Shown one piece after another: positions 35,219 through 43,159 of a DNA stretch of 64,000 nt; position 1 is the stretch's first letter; every line of letters begins with the position of its first letter. Position numbers and translations under genes: made by a program. The stretch is from assembly GCF_024296685.1 (NCBI RefSeq), contig NZ_CP100763.1:3410001-3474000 (forward strand), written 5' to 3'. The notes under the pieces are model-generated. The model made no database searches. It was given only the letters and a program-made list of their open reading frames with translations, and was not told the origin of the DNA. The DNA comes from Natrinema marinum (GTDB lineage Archaea; Halobacteriota; Halobacteria; Halobacteriales; Natrialbaceae).

Positions 35219-35617
35219 TTAGCCTTCGACCGGCGTCGTCTCGGCCTGTTCGTATTTGGTTTCGAACTCCTGGATGAGTTGGCCCATCTTCGCGTACCAG
35301 TCGTTTAGCATCCGCTGCATGTCCTTTGCGATCTGGGACGGGTCGGTCGGGTAGTAAACGTGGTAGTAGCCGCCCTGATCGTAGTTGATCTGGTCTTTCT
35401 GAATGAAGCCGGTCTGCAGGAGCCGCTGGACGGATCGGTACGCGGTCGAGCGCTCTCGATCGACGGTTTCGGCGATCTCGTCGACGGTTACCGGTTCTTC
35501 TGCGTCGACGAGGGCTCGAAAACACTCCTCGTCGAGCTGTTTGAGACCGTGGAAGCAGTTGAGGAGGCTTTCGCACTGCATGTCTTGCTGGAGTTGTTCG
35601 GACATCGAATCCGGCAT
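35219..35617 (-). CDS. Cysteine-containing winged-helix regulator (TrmB/ArsR-like) of the sulfur island
   Basis: 132 aa. After a short N-terminus with Cys15, Cys21 and Cys32 (SLLNCFHGLKQLDEECF), a winged helix spans residues 30-85: EPVTVDEIAETVDRERSTAY, then VQRLLQTGFIQKD. The C-terminal 45 residues (YPTDPSQIAKDMQRMLNDWY) form a helical dimerisation region. The start ATG 35617 is chosen over a TTG 9 bases upstream and an ATG at 35605. Its own promoter carries the palindrome TTGTG-N9-CACAA. The cysteines before the helix suggest a thiol or persulfide sensor, analogous to bacterial CstR but unrelated in fold; this is inference. Confidence 0.7.
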   Translation of the reverse strand: MPDSMSEQLQQDMQCESLLNCFHGLKQLDEECFRALVDAEEPVTVDEIAETVDRERSTAYRSVQRLLQTGFIQKDQINYDQGGYYHVYYPTDPSQIAKDMQRMLNDWYAKMGQLIQEFETKYEQAETTPVEG

Positions 35618-35656
35618 TGGAATCAACGTTAGATAGGGGCTGAGACGGTAAAAGAC

Positions 35657-35675
35657 TTGTGTAGATATTGCACAA
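35657..35675. promoter_or_regulatory. TTGTG-N9-CACAA palindrome upstream of the regulator gene
   Basis: TTGTG (35657-35661) and CACAA (35671-35675) are perfect arms. It lies just upstream of a TATA-like TTTTACC and about 40 bases before the regulator start. Autoregulation is the simplest reading. Confidence 0.5.
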
Positions 35676-35763
35676 TTCTACTCGCCATTTCCCGATCCCG
35701 GCGATACGAAGATTCCATTCACGGGCAGAAACGGAAGACGAGACTCGACGGGCTCCTCGAGGA

Positions 35764-36765
35764 TTACGTCGTAGTCAACCGGCAGAGTGGCCCAGTCCCG
35801 TCGGACCGAAGTTGACAGAAGGCAGCGAGAACGATGGCACCACTGACGAGTACCGTTGCACCGATGATGAGTGCGATACTCACCGTACTGAGCGCGTCCA
35901 TCCCGTACGCGTTTCCGAGTTCCTTCGTCGCGACCGCGACGCTCCCCGCGAGAAGCATCGTCGCGAAGTAGCCCTTGATATCGTCCTCGTCGACGATCTG
36001 TGTCGCGCCGGCACCGATCCGGGCACCGAGTGCGCTCCCGAAGAGGAGCGACCCGACGACGGGCAGTGCGACCGCGCCGGACCGCGCGTAGACGAACGCG
36101 CCGAACGCTCCGGAGATAGTGATCTGGAGGATGTCCGTACCGACGGCGATGGCGGCGGGAACGCCGAGGCCGTACATCATCGCGGGCATCAACAGGAACC
36201 CGCCACCGACGCCGAGGAATCCGGATAGGACGCCGACGACGAACCCGATGGCGAAGATGACGGTCGCGGACACGCGGACGTCACCGCGCAGCGTGACCAT
36301 TGGGGGGATCCGAAGCGATTGGACCCGTTCTGCGAGGTCCATGCCGTTCGCGTCGGCGGTGTCGCCGCTCGTCCACGCGTCACGCAGGGTAAACAGGCCG
36401 ACGACGCCGAGGAGGCCGACGTAGGCGACGCTGATAATGAGGTCGGCCCGTCCGGTCGCGTCGAGGAAGAAGACGACACGCTTCCCGCCCTCGATACCGA
36501 CGGTCATGGCCGCCGTCATGATCGCCGCGAGTTTGTAGTCCACCTGTCCGTGTTCGCGGTGGCGGAGTGCTCCGATAACGCTCGTTCCGAACACGAACGC
36601 TAACCCGCTCCCGACGGCGACTCTGGACGGGTACCCAATGACGAGCAGTGCGGGTGTGACGAGGAACGAGCCGCCCATTCCGAAGAATCCAAACAGGATG
36701 CCGATGAGCAGACCGAACCCGACGAACAGCACGACCAGTACGAGGCTGAGTCCGAGTACCTCCAT
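35764..36765 (-). CDS. TSUP family (TauE/SafE) transporter, paralogue 2
   Basis: 333 aa, two-half topology as in the paralogue at 24866. The signatures are LFGFFGMGGSFLVTPALLVIG and LSGFLGVGGGFLLMPAMMYG, with an outer loop between. The frame is open farther upstream but the ATG 36765 gives the family N-terminus (MEVLGLSLVLVVLFVGFG). In the sulfur island it most likely exports sulfite or another sulfur compound, as TauE does in the bacterial cst operon. A 49-aa membrane protein gene ends only one base before its start. Confidence 0.88.
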   Translation of the reverse strand: MEVLGLSLVLVVLFVGFGLLIGILFGFFGMGGSFLVTPALLVIGYPSRVAVGSGLAFVFGTSVIGALRHREHGQVDYKLAAIMTAAMTVGIEGGKRVVFFLDATGRADLIISVAYVGLLGVVGLFTLRDAWTSGDTADANGMDLAERVQSLRIPPMVTLRGDVRVSATVIFAIGFVVGVLSGFLGVGGGFLLMPAMMYGLGVPAAIAVGTDILQITISGAFGAFVYARSGAVALPVVGSLLFGSALGARIGAGATQIVDEDDIKGYFATMLLAGSVAVATKELGNAYGMDALSTVSIALIIGATVLVSGAIVLAAFCQLRSDGTGPLCRLTTT

Positions 36766-36766
36766 C

Positions 36767-36916
36767 TTACTCGTGTTTGATTCTGTCGACCATTCGGTGC
36801 CCGACCGACTGCTCGAGCGCGCCGTACCCGACGTACAGTGCGATAGCTTCGACGAACACCGTTCCGACGAGCCCGACCGCGTCAGCGATAGCGGCAATAT
36901 TTTCTGCCCCGATCAT
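36767..36916 (-). CDS. 49-aa membrane mini-protein (DUF7512-like)
   Basis: ATG 36916 to TAA 36767, 49 aa. It is too short for most gene finders but has a coherent single membrane segment (VGLVGTVFVEAIALYVGYGA, residues 14-33) and a charged C-terminal tail ending in KHE. Just one base separates its stop from the TSUP start. Small proteins of this kind sit beside TSUP genes in other haloarchaea, from memory. A subunit or stability partner role is inferred. Confidence 0.7.
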   Translation of the reverse strand: MIGAENIAAIADAVGLVGTVFVEAIALYVGYGALEQSVGHRMVDRIKHE

Positions 36917-37010
36917 CGGATCTCACTACCGGGTGTGTATAATCGTGGGTGCATGATGATGTCCTCTTCGGCAGGCCGTAATCCGGAGACGGTATTAATG
37001 GTTTTGGATC

Positions 37011-37028
37011 CACCATACAATATTGGTG
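37011..37028. promoter_or_regulatory. CACCA...TGGTG palindrome with ATATTG core upstream of the TSUP operon
   Basis: CACCATACAATATTGGTG has perfect 5-bp arms (37011-37015 and 37024-37028) around ACAATAT. It lies about 95 bases before the mini-protein start. The ACAATATTG core recurs in other promoters of the island. Confidence 0.4.
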
Positions 37029-37417
37029 CGGCGGATTACACGGCTATCCCACCCAAATATCTGCATACGTTATAGAGATACGGACCTTCGTCGTCCGCCC
37101 TCGAGATCGCTTCGGTCGCGCGTCGAATCCGACCGCGCGCGAAACGTCGGCCGAACGCTGCGTGGAGAGCCAGTCGAACGGAACTGATCAGAACGGTAGG
37201 TTGTCACTCGGGTCCGTCGTCCGTCGGGCTCGGAACTCGCTTCGCTCGAGGACTTCGCCGGCCGCTCGCGACGAGGCTCGCGGGGACGTATCGGGAGACG
37301 CGTTCGCTCCGGCACCTGAACGACCGAATGTAACCCAGGCCGTGTGCTGGCTCGCGAACCCGGCGGTGTCGAACGGACCGATAAGCGTCGGATCTATCGG
37401 TAAGAAGAAAAAGCGCG
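37029..37417. other. Gene-free gap after the YeeE/YedE gene
   Basis: No gene is seen in 389 bases. It separates the convergent directionality of the TSUP and YeeE units (both minus strand). The first part is AT-rich and the rest GC-rich. Confidence 0.4.
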
Positions 37418-37879
37418 TCAGTCCGCGCCCGCCGTCACGGAATCGGGGTTCGATACGCGGCTCCGCCACCGGCCTTGCAGGTACGCGCCGAGGAACATGC
37501 CGCTGATGGCCCAGAGGATGGCGACGTTACCGACGCCGAGGCTGGCGTAGGCCGCGCCGGGGCAGATCCCGGAGAGGCCCCAGCCGACGCCGAAGATCGC
37601 GCCGCCGATCAGGACGTTCCGATCGAACGGTTTGAGCCGGCGTTCGTACCGATCGCCGGTCAGTGGCGCGCTATCGCGGACGCGGGGCATGACGGCGAAG
37701 GCGATCCCGGAGACGATCGCCGCGCCGAACATGACGAACAGCAGCCCGAAATCCTCGAACTGCAGGAAGTGCAGCACCACTTCCGGGCGCGCCATCTGAC
37801 TGAATCCGAGGCCGAAGCCGAAGATCAGGCCGCCGACGAGGATCAGCGGCATGAACAGCGGATGACGATCCTCGCTCAC
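37418..37879 (-). CDS. YeeE/YedE family (DUF6691) membrane protein, half-size
   Basis: 153 aa, about four membrane segments. The conserved Cys motif GLSGICPGAAYASLG (Cys near residue 109) marks the second half of a YeeE-type thiosulfate/sulfane-sulfur transporter. It starts at GTG 37879, preceded by an ideal Shine-Dalgarno GGAGGTGA 6 bases upstream. The gene follows the partner at 37926 with a 46-base gap and is co-transcribed. Confidence 0.85.
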   Translation of the reverse strand: MSEDRHPLFMPLILVGGLIFGFGLGFSQMARPEVVLHFLQFEDFGLLFVMFGAAIVSGIAFAVMPRVRDSAPLTGDRYERRLKPFDRNVLIGGAIFGVGWGLSGICPGAAYASLGVGNVAILWAISGMFLGAYLQGRWRSRVSNPDSVTAGAD

Positions 37880-37925
37880 GGGTCCTCACCTCCCCGGTCG
37901 CCGCCTCGAGACGGAGGCGTCTCGC

Positions 37926-38483
37926 TCATGGTGACACCCCCAGTGCGGCGACGAGTTGTGCGGTGACGATCGCGACGGTCAGGAACGTCAGCACGCCGAC
38001 GAGCGACGTTTTCGAGGCCGAGCCGACGCCGCAGACGCCGTGGCCGGACGTACAGCCCTTCCCGATACGGGTGCCGATGCCGACGAAGACGCCGCCGACC
38101 AGCAGCCGCCAGGCCTGCACGTCGGTCGTCCACAGCGTCACGCCGCCGATCTCGTACAGTTCGCCGGTCGTCCCCGGTTCGTACAGCGAGGTCGTGACTA
38201 CGCCGGACTGGACGGTCGCGGCGAACGCCAGCGCGCCCAGGACGATGCCGAGCGTGAACACCACGCGCCAGTCCCGCGAGGCGACGTACTGCTGGAAGCG
38301 CGACTGCTCGGAGACGTACGAGAGCGTCGACTCGAGGAAGGTGCTGGCGCCGGCGGGGATGCCGGTGCCGACGTAGATGACGACCGCGCCGAGGCCGACG
38401 AGCAATCCGCCGACGGCGTAGCGACTGATCCCGTTGGGGAACAACTCGGCGGCTAGCTGAAGCGCTACCGGATCAGCGACCAT
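37926..38483 (-). CDS. YeeE/YedE family membrane protein, half-size
   Basis: 185 aa with about five membrane segments. GKGCTSGHGVCGVG (Cys near residues 129 and 137) is the conserved Cys-containing motif of the first half of the YeeE family; the second half is supplied by the next gene. Together they form a PmpA/PmpB-like split transporter probably importing thiosulfate or sulfane sulfur. The start is 8 bases after the upstream rhodanese-MBL gene's stop. Confidence 0.85.
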   Translation of the reverse strand: MVADPVALQLAAELFPNGISRYAVGGLLVGLGAVVIYVGTGIPAGASTFLESTLSYVSEQSRFQQYVASRDWRVVFTLGIVLGALAFAATVQSGVVTTSLYEPGTTGELYEIGGVTLWTTDVQAWRLLVGGVFVGIGTRIGKGCTSGHGVCGVGSASKTSLVGVLTFLTVAIVTAQLVAALGVSP

Positions 38484-38491
38484 CGGCCGAG

Positions 38492-39685
38492 TCAGTCACC
38501 CGCGAGCGATTCCTGGCTCGCCGCGCAGTTGTTCGGCCCGAGCTCGAGTTCGAACGCTTCGTCGTCGTCGGCCTCCTGTTGGCCGAGGTTCGTCGCGATG
38601 ATGTCCTCGTAGTTAGCCGGCCGGGGCGGCATGTCCGAGAGGATCAACTCCACGAACGCCTCTTCGTCCATCGTCAGTGCGTCCATCTCCTCCTCGAGTT
38701 GGCCGATCGGCGCCGTATAGGTTCCGTCTTCGGCCGGTTCGGCCGCGTCGCTGAAGTGTGCGCCGCCGACGAGTGTGTCGTCGGGCAGCGAGAGGACGCG
38801 CTCCTGCAGCGACTCGTAGAGCATCGCGGCGGCCTCTGGCGCGCCGTCGTCGCCTTCCTCCAGGTCGGGGCGGGCGACGCTCTCGACGAACAGGCCGTCA
38901 CCGGTTGCCAGCAGCGAGCCGTCGATCAGGTACGAGGTCATCCCGGAGGTGTGTCCGGGCGTGGACACCGTTTCGATGACGGCGTCGCCGACCTCGAACT
39001 CGTCGCCGTCGGCGGCAGTCGTCAGCTCGTTAGCGTAAGTAACGCCGCGATCGACCGCGGCCGCGGGGATGACGCCCTCGACGCCGACCGCGTCGAGCGC
39101 GCGGACGCCCGAGATGTGGTCGGCGTGGATGTGGGTGTCGATCGCATATTTCAGGTCGACGCCCAGGTCGTCGGCGTCGGCGAGATAGCGGTCGGTGAAC
39201 GCGCGCAGCGGGTCGATCACGGCGGCCTCGCCGTCGTCGTAGACGAGGTAGCCGAGACAGCCCGAGGAGGGGCGCTGATACTGGCGCAGCGTCCCCGCGC
39301 CGTCGTAGCGCTCGACTTCGACGGCCTCGTAGATGCGCGCCCAGCCGTTCATGCCGTTCTCTAGGTGGACGGCGTCGTAGCCGCGCTCTTTGAGCGCGCC
39401 GGCGACGTACTCGCTGGCGCCGCCTTTCGCACAGAGGACGGTGATTTCACGGTCGTCGGGAATTCGTGCAAGCACGTCCTCGTCGATCTCCTCCTCGAGG
39501 AACTCGAAGTAGGGGACGTTGATCGATTCGACGGTGTCGCCGTCGACGTGCCACTCGTCGTACTCCGACGCCATGCGCGCGTCGAGGATCGTCACGTCCT
39601 CGCCCGCGTCGATACTGCTCTTTAGCGTGTCAGGCGTGACCGACTCGACGTCGGCGTCCGGCGTGGGAAAGTCGTCTGCGTTCAT
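38492..39685 (-). CDS. Rhodanese-MBL fusion, persulfide dioxygenase-like (1)
   Basis: 397 aa. The N-terminal rhodanese domain has active-site Cys85 in ITVLCAKGGASEYVAG. The C-terminal metallo-beta-lactamase domain has the metal motif DTHIHADHISG and the later PGHTSGMTSYLI, typical of ETHE1-type persulfide dioxygenases. The C-terminal tail holds LELGPNNCAAS, matched in the second fusion at 46395. Domain order is rhodanese first, the reverse of CstB. Predicted activity is oxidation of thiol persulfides to sulfite with sulfur transfer. It is the first gene of an operon with the two YeeE halves. Confidence 0.88.
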   Translation of the reverse strand: MNADDFPTPDADVESVTPDTLKSSIDAGEDVTILDARMASEYDEWHVDGDTVESINVPYFEFLEEEIDEDVLARIPDDREITVLCAKGGASEYVAGALKERGYDAVHLENGMNGWARIYEAVEVERYDGAGTLRQYQRPSSGCLGYLVYDDGEAAVIDPLRAFTDRYLADADDLGVDLKYAIDTHIHADHISGVRALDAVGVEGVIPAAAVDRGVTYANELTTAADGDEFEVGDAVIETVSTPGHTSGMTSYLIDGSLLATGDGLFVESVARPDLEEGDDGAPEAAAMLYESLQERVLSLPDDTLVGGAHFSDAAEPAEDGTYTAPIGQLEEEMDALTMDEEAFVELILSDMPPRPANYEDIIATNLGQQEADDDEAFELELGPNNCAASQESLAGD

Positions 39686-39748
39686 TGTCGTACACCCGTC
39701 TGTACCGACTGGTCGCAGATAAACGTTTCCATAGAAGTTCCATTAACG

Positions 39749-39904
39749 CACAATACTATTGCTGGCTCCATCGACGATATGATATGCAATCTGGCGACCT
39801 GCCCCTCCCAAAACGTGTTAGCGCGTTCTCTCTGCCAGACAGATGTTTGTGTATGGCACAATAATCGATATCCTTTTACCCTCGAAGTCGATATTGTGTG
39901 GTAG
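39749..39904. promoter_or_regulatory. Shared divergent promoter with three ATATTGT/CACAA-type sites
   Basis: Between the fusion gene (minus) and tusA (plus) lie three sites: CACAATACTATTG (39749-39761, with palindrome CAATA-C-TATTG), TTGTG-N5-CACAA (39847-39861) and GATATTGTGTGGTAG (39890-39904). A TTTTAC TATA-like element lies near 39874. The 248-base gap probably controls both operons. Confidence 0.5.
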
Positions 39905-39933
39905 CTCCAATACAGATCGCGGAGTATCTGACC

Positions 39934-40179
39934 ATGACAGACGAATTCGATATCACGGAGACGCTCGACGTGAAAGGTGCATCGTGTCCAATGCCGGTCG
40001 TCAAGACCAAGTCCGCCGCCGACGGCCTCGAGGCCGGCGACGTGCTCGAGGTCGTCGCGACGGACTCGGGCAGTATGAGCGACATCGACGGCTGGGCGAG
40101 CGGAACCGACGGCGTCGAACTCCTCGAGCAGGTCGAGGACGGCGACGTCTACAAACACTACGTGCAGAAGACCGCGTAA
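39934..40179 (+). CDS. TusA family sulfur-carrier protein (1)
   Basis: 81 aa. The active-site CPMP motif is Cys18 in GASCPMPVVKTKS. The TusA fold relays sulfane sulfur between partners. ATG 39934 is preferred over an upstream start at 39898 because it gives the normal family N-terminus. The DsrE-like gene begins one base after the stop, a pairing typical of TusA-DsrE relay systems. Confidence 0.9.
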   Translation: MTDEFDITETLDVKGASCPMPVVKTKSAADGLEAGDVLEVVATDSGSMSDIDGWASGTDGVELLEQVEDGDVYKHYVQKTA

Positions 40180-40180
40180 A

Positions 40181-40762
40181 ATGAGTACGGACACACCCTC
40201 GGCGACGGCGGACGGTGAGCCGATGAGCGAAGCGGAACTGCGCGCGCAGGTCGAAGAACTGGAGGAGAAAGTCGCCTCGCTCGAGGCCGAACTCGACGAC
40301 GACGAGAAGAAGATGACGATCGTCGCCACCAAGGGCAGCTTCGACATGGCGTACCCGCCGCTGATCCTCGCGAGCACAGCCGCCGCCTTCGGCTGGGATG
40401 TCGTCGTCTTCCACACGTTCTGGGGGCTCGACATCCTCCACGAGGAGAAGTCGACGGAACTGCAGCTATCGGCGGTCGGTAACCCGAGCATGCCGATGCC
40501 GAACTCGATCGCGGCGCTGCCCGGGATGGACCGGATGGCGACGTGGATGATGGAGAAGAAAATCGACGAGAACGGCACTGCGACCATCGAGGAGCTGATC
40601 GACCTCTCGCTCGAGAGCGGCGTCGACCTGCAGGCCTGCCAGATGACCATCGAGCTGATGGACTACGACGAGGACGACTTCTACGATGGCGTCACCACCG
40701 GCGTCGGCGCGGCGACCGCCATCCAGCACATGGCCGAGTCCGACATCCAGCTCCTCGTCTGA
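40181..40762 (+). CDS. DsrE/DsrF/DrsH-like family protein
   Basis: 193 aa. An N-terminal coiled-coil-like stretch (EAELRAQVEELEEKVASLEA) precedes the DsrE fold, MTIVATKGSFDMAYPPLILA with ALPGMDRMATWMMEKK. A late cysteine, LQACQMTIELM, lies in the region that holds the reactive Cys in DsrE2-type proteins. It starts one base after tusA. Predicted to pass sulfane sulfur to or from TusA. Confidence 0.85.
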   Translation: MSTDTPSATADGEPMSEAELRAQVEELEEKVASLEAELDDDEKKMTIVATKGSFDMAYPPLILASTAAAFGWDVVVFHTFWGLDILHEEKSTELQLSAVGNPSMPMPNSIAALPGMDRMATWMMEKKIDENGTATIEELIDLSLESGVDLQACQMTIELMDYDEDDFYDGVTTGVGAATAIQHMAESDIQLLV

Positions 40763-40843
40763 GCCGCTCGCGTCGACTGTTCGAGACCGCAACTGCCCCT
40801 CATTTTACGAAGCGAGATCACAGCGACGACCACCGCGCTCCCG

Positions 40844-41977
40844 TCACCACTCCCGTTCCAGTCGCTCGAGCAGCCGGTCGACCTCGTTCGCGGTGTTGAC
40901 GGCGTGGACGGACGCCCGAACCGCGTTCGGCGAGGGGAGCTCGCGGAGGACGATGCCGTCGTCTGCCAGCCGTTCGACGGTCGCCGCCGGTTCGTCGACG
41001 CCGATCGTGACCAGGCCCGATTCGGGCGCGGACGGACTGTGCAGCCGGTCGTCGGGGACGCCGTCGGCCAGTCGTCCGGCGAGACGGTGGACGCGCTCTT
41101 CGATCCGGTCGACCCCGACCTCGTCGATCGCGTCGATCGCCTCCCGAAGCGCGACGTGGGGCCCCGGATTCGCCGACCCGACCTCGAACCGGCGCGCACC
41201 GGTCGCGTACTCGTAGCGGTCCGCGGTCGGCGTCTCGACGCTCCGGTAGCCGACCGCCCGCGGCTCGAGGCCCGAAGCCACGTCTCGATCGACGTAGAGG
41301 AACCCGCCGCCCCACAGGCCCAACAGCCACTTGTGGCCGGCGGCGGCGACCGCGTCGGCACCCCACTCGCCGACATCAAGCGAGAGCTGACCGGGGACCT
41401 GGACGGCGTCGACGAGCGCGAGCGCGCCGGCGTCGTGAGCGATATCGACCAGCTCCGTCACCGGGAGTCGCGTCCCGTGGGTCCACGTGACCGCGCTGAA
41501 ACAGGCGAGTCGGGCGTCGGAGACGGCCTCGGCGAACCGGTCCGGATCGACGCGGCCGGCGTCGGTTTCGACGACGCGGACCTCGACGCCCTCCCGCTCG
41601 AGGCGCTGCCAGGGGAGGATGCCGGCGGGGTGTTCGAGGTCCGTTCGGACGACGACGTCGCCGGGCCGCCAGTCGATCGCGCCGGCGATCGCGTTGATGC
41701 CCGCGGTCGTGCTCTCGGTGAGCGCGATCTCGTCCGGCTCGGCGCCGACGAACGACGCGACCCGCTCTCGCGTGCGGTCGAACGCGCGAAACGCCGTTCC
41801 GTAGGGGTCGTCCGCGATCGGCGCGTCGTACTCGTGTTCGCGGACGAACTCGTCGGCGGCGTCGACGACGTACGACGGACTCGGGCCGTGGGCGCCGAAG
41901 TTGAAGTAGGCGCCGTCCTGGAGGGCGGGAACGTCGGCTCGGAGCTCTTCCGGCGTCATCGTTACGTTCGCGTGCAT
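40844..41977 (-). CDS. Class V PLP-dependent aminotransferase (cysteine-desulfurase-like)
   Basis: 377 aa. ALTESTTAGINAIAGAIDW, a substrate/cofactor-binding turn at AVTWTHGTRLPVTELV, and the likely PLP Lys in AAGHKWLLGLWGGGFLYV mark the class V fold. There is no obvious mobile active-site Cys loop of true cysteine desulfurases. Isopenicillin-N-epimerase-like or selenocysteine-lyase-like activity is possible. ATG 41959 is an alternative start. It lies within the sulfur island, converging with the DsrE gene. Confidence 0.8.
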   Translation of the reverse strand: MHANVTMTPEELRADVPALQDGAYFNFGAHGPSPSYVVDAADEFVREHEYDAPIADDPYGTAFRAFDRTRERVASFVGAEPDEIALTESTTAGINAIAGAIDWRPGDVVVRTDLEHPAGILPWQRLEREGVEVRVVETDAGRVDPDRFAEAVSDARLACFSAVTWTHGTRLPVTELVDIAHDAGALALVDAVQVPGQLSLDVGEWGADAVAAAGHKWLLGLWGGGFLYVDRDVASGLEPRAVGYRSVETPTADRYEYATGARRFEVGSANPGPHVALREAIDAIDEVGVDRIEERVHRLAGRLADGVPDDRLHSPSAPESGLVTIGVDEPAATVERLADDGIVLRELPSPNAVRASVHAVNTANEVDRLLERLEREW

Positions 41978-42237
41978 GGATCGCTGTTTCGTCCGGAACG
42001 TTCACTGCACGATTCGGCGCTGGCGGGTGGCTTCGTCTCGATCGGCGCTGACTCGTTCGGGTCCATCGGCGGTGGATACGCACCCTATAGATAATAGTCT
42101 TGGGAATATCATGAAATTCTGTGGGCGGCACGAAAGTCCGATCGAGCGTCGCGAGTCCTTGAGTTGCCACCCGATCGGTCGGACCGCAGAACACCGGCGA
42201 TCGAACCCGGTCCGGTCGCCGGACTCGAGCCGGGCGG

Positions 42238-42864
42238 TCACTCGCGATCAACGTCGGCCGATCCGGAGTCGGCGCGCTCGAACGCGAGCCCGTAGTGGTA
42301 CGGCGGCAGTTCGACTCGCCGCTCGAGGTCGAACGCCCCCGCGTCCAGCACGCTGTCTGCGGTCTCGTCCGGGGACAGCCGCAAGTCGGTCGGTGGCCCT
42401 CGCGGCTCTCCCGCGACGGTCGTGGTTTCACGCGGCCGGTCGTGCCAGTTGACGACGACGAACCGGCCGCCCGGTCCGAGCGCGTCGAACGCCTGCCGGA
42501 CGAAGGCCGCCCTGTCGTCGATCCCGTGGAACGTGTTCGCGACCAGGACGACGTCGACGGCGGCGGGGAGGTGATCCGCCAGCCGTCGCGCGTCGCCGTG
42601 GACTCGAACGACGTTTTCGATGCCCTGCCGGTCGGCGATACGAGCGCACTCCTCGAGCAGGGATTCGTCGATGTCGAGCGCGTAGACCGGTTCGGGATCG
42701 GTGATCCGAGCGGCCGGAAGCGCGAAGTATCCGTTTCCGCAGGCGACTTCCGCGACCGTATCCCCGTCAGCGACGCCGAGCCGCCGGAGCGTCGCGCCCG
42801 GCGTCGGCCACAGTCTCCCCCACCAGTCCCAGTCCGGTTGTCCCGTGTTCTGGAAGCGGTTCAT
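42238..42864 (-). CDS. Class I SAM-dependent methyltransferase
   Basis: 208 aa. The SAM-binding motif I is VAEVACGNGYFALPAAR (Gly-x-Gly variant ACGNG), followed by ALDID as motif II and DALGPGGRFVVVNWH as post-I. It belongs to the Methyltransf_11/UbiE-like group. The substrate is unknown. The gene follows the DUF2892 gene with a 7-base gap, so the two may be linked. Confidence 0.82.
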   Translation of the reverse strand: MNRFQNTGQPDWDWWGRLWPTPGATLRRLGVADGDTVAEVACGNGYFALPAARITDPEPVYALDIDESLLEECARIADRQGIENVVRVHGDARRLADHLPAAVDVVLVANTFHGIDDRAAFVRQAFDALGPGGRFVVVNWHDRPRETTTVAGEPRGPPTDLRLSPDETADSVLDAGAFDLERRVELPPYHYGLAFERADSGSADVDRE

Positions 42865-42871
42865 CGAGCCC

Positions 42872-43090
42872 TCACGAGACGGTACACGTGTCGACGCCGA
42901 GCACTCGGTACAGCAGGCAAAACCGCGTCAGCGCCGTCCCGACGAAGACGATGCCGACCACGGTCGCGACGGCACCCGCCGCCGGGCCGAACTCGAGGAC
43001 GCCTGCGAGCGTCGCGACGCCGAGAGCGAGCAACACCGCCCCACCGACGAGCCGTGCGAGCCGATCCGTCGAACCAATATTGCTTTCCAT
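42872..43090 (-). CDS. DUF2892 (YgaP-like) membrane protein
   Basis: 72 aa from ATG 43090. It has two membrane segments with the sequence RLVGGAVLLALGVATLAGVL and the Cys-containing RFCLLYRVLGVDTCTVS. In YgaP-type proteins this domain is fused to a rhodanese; here it stands alone in a sulfur gene region. A GTG start 6 bases upstream is possible. Confidence 0.85.
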   Translation of the reverse strand: MESNIGSTDRLARLVGGAVLLALGVATLAGVLEFGPAAGAVATVVGIVFVGTALTRFCLLYRVLGVDTCTVS

Positions 43091-43159
43091 GCCCACAATT
43101 ACGAACTGCTGTGAAGTAAGCGTTACCCTCGTTCCCGATCCGCGGTGGCGGCCGGTCCG

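Noticed and set aside
34959-35222. Plus-strand frame with CxxC-like YKYCSYCGRH
   Set aside because: It has only one zinc knuckle, overlaps the possible minus-strand gene's start and has no other family feature.
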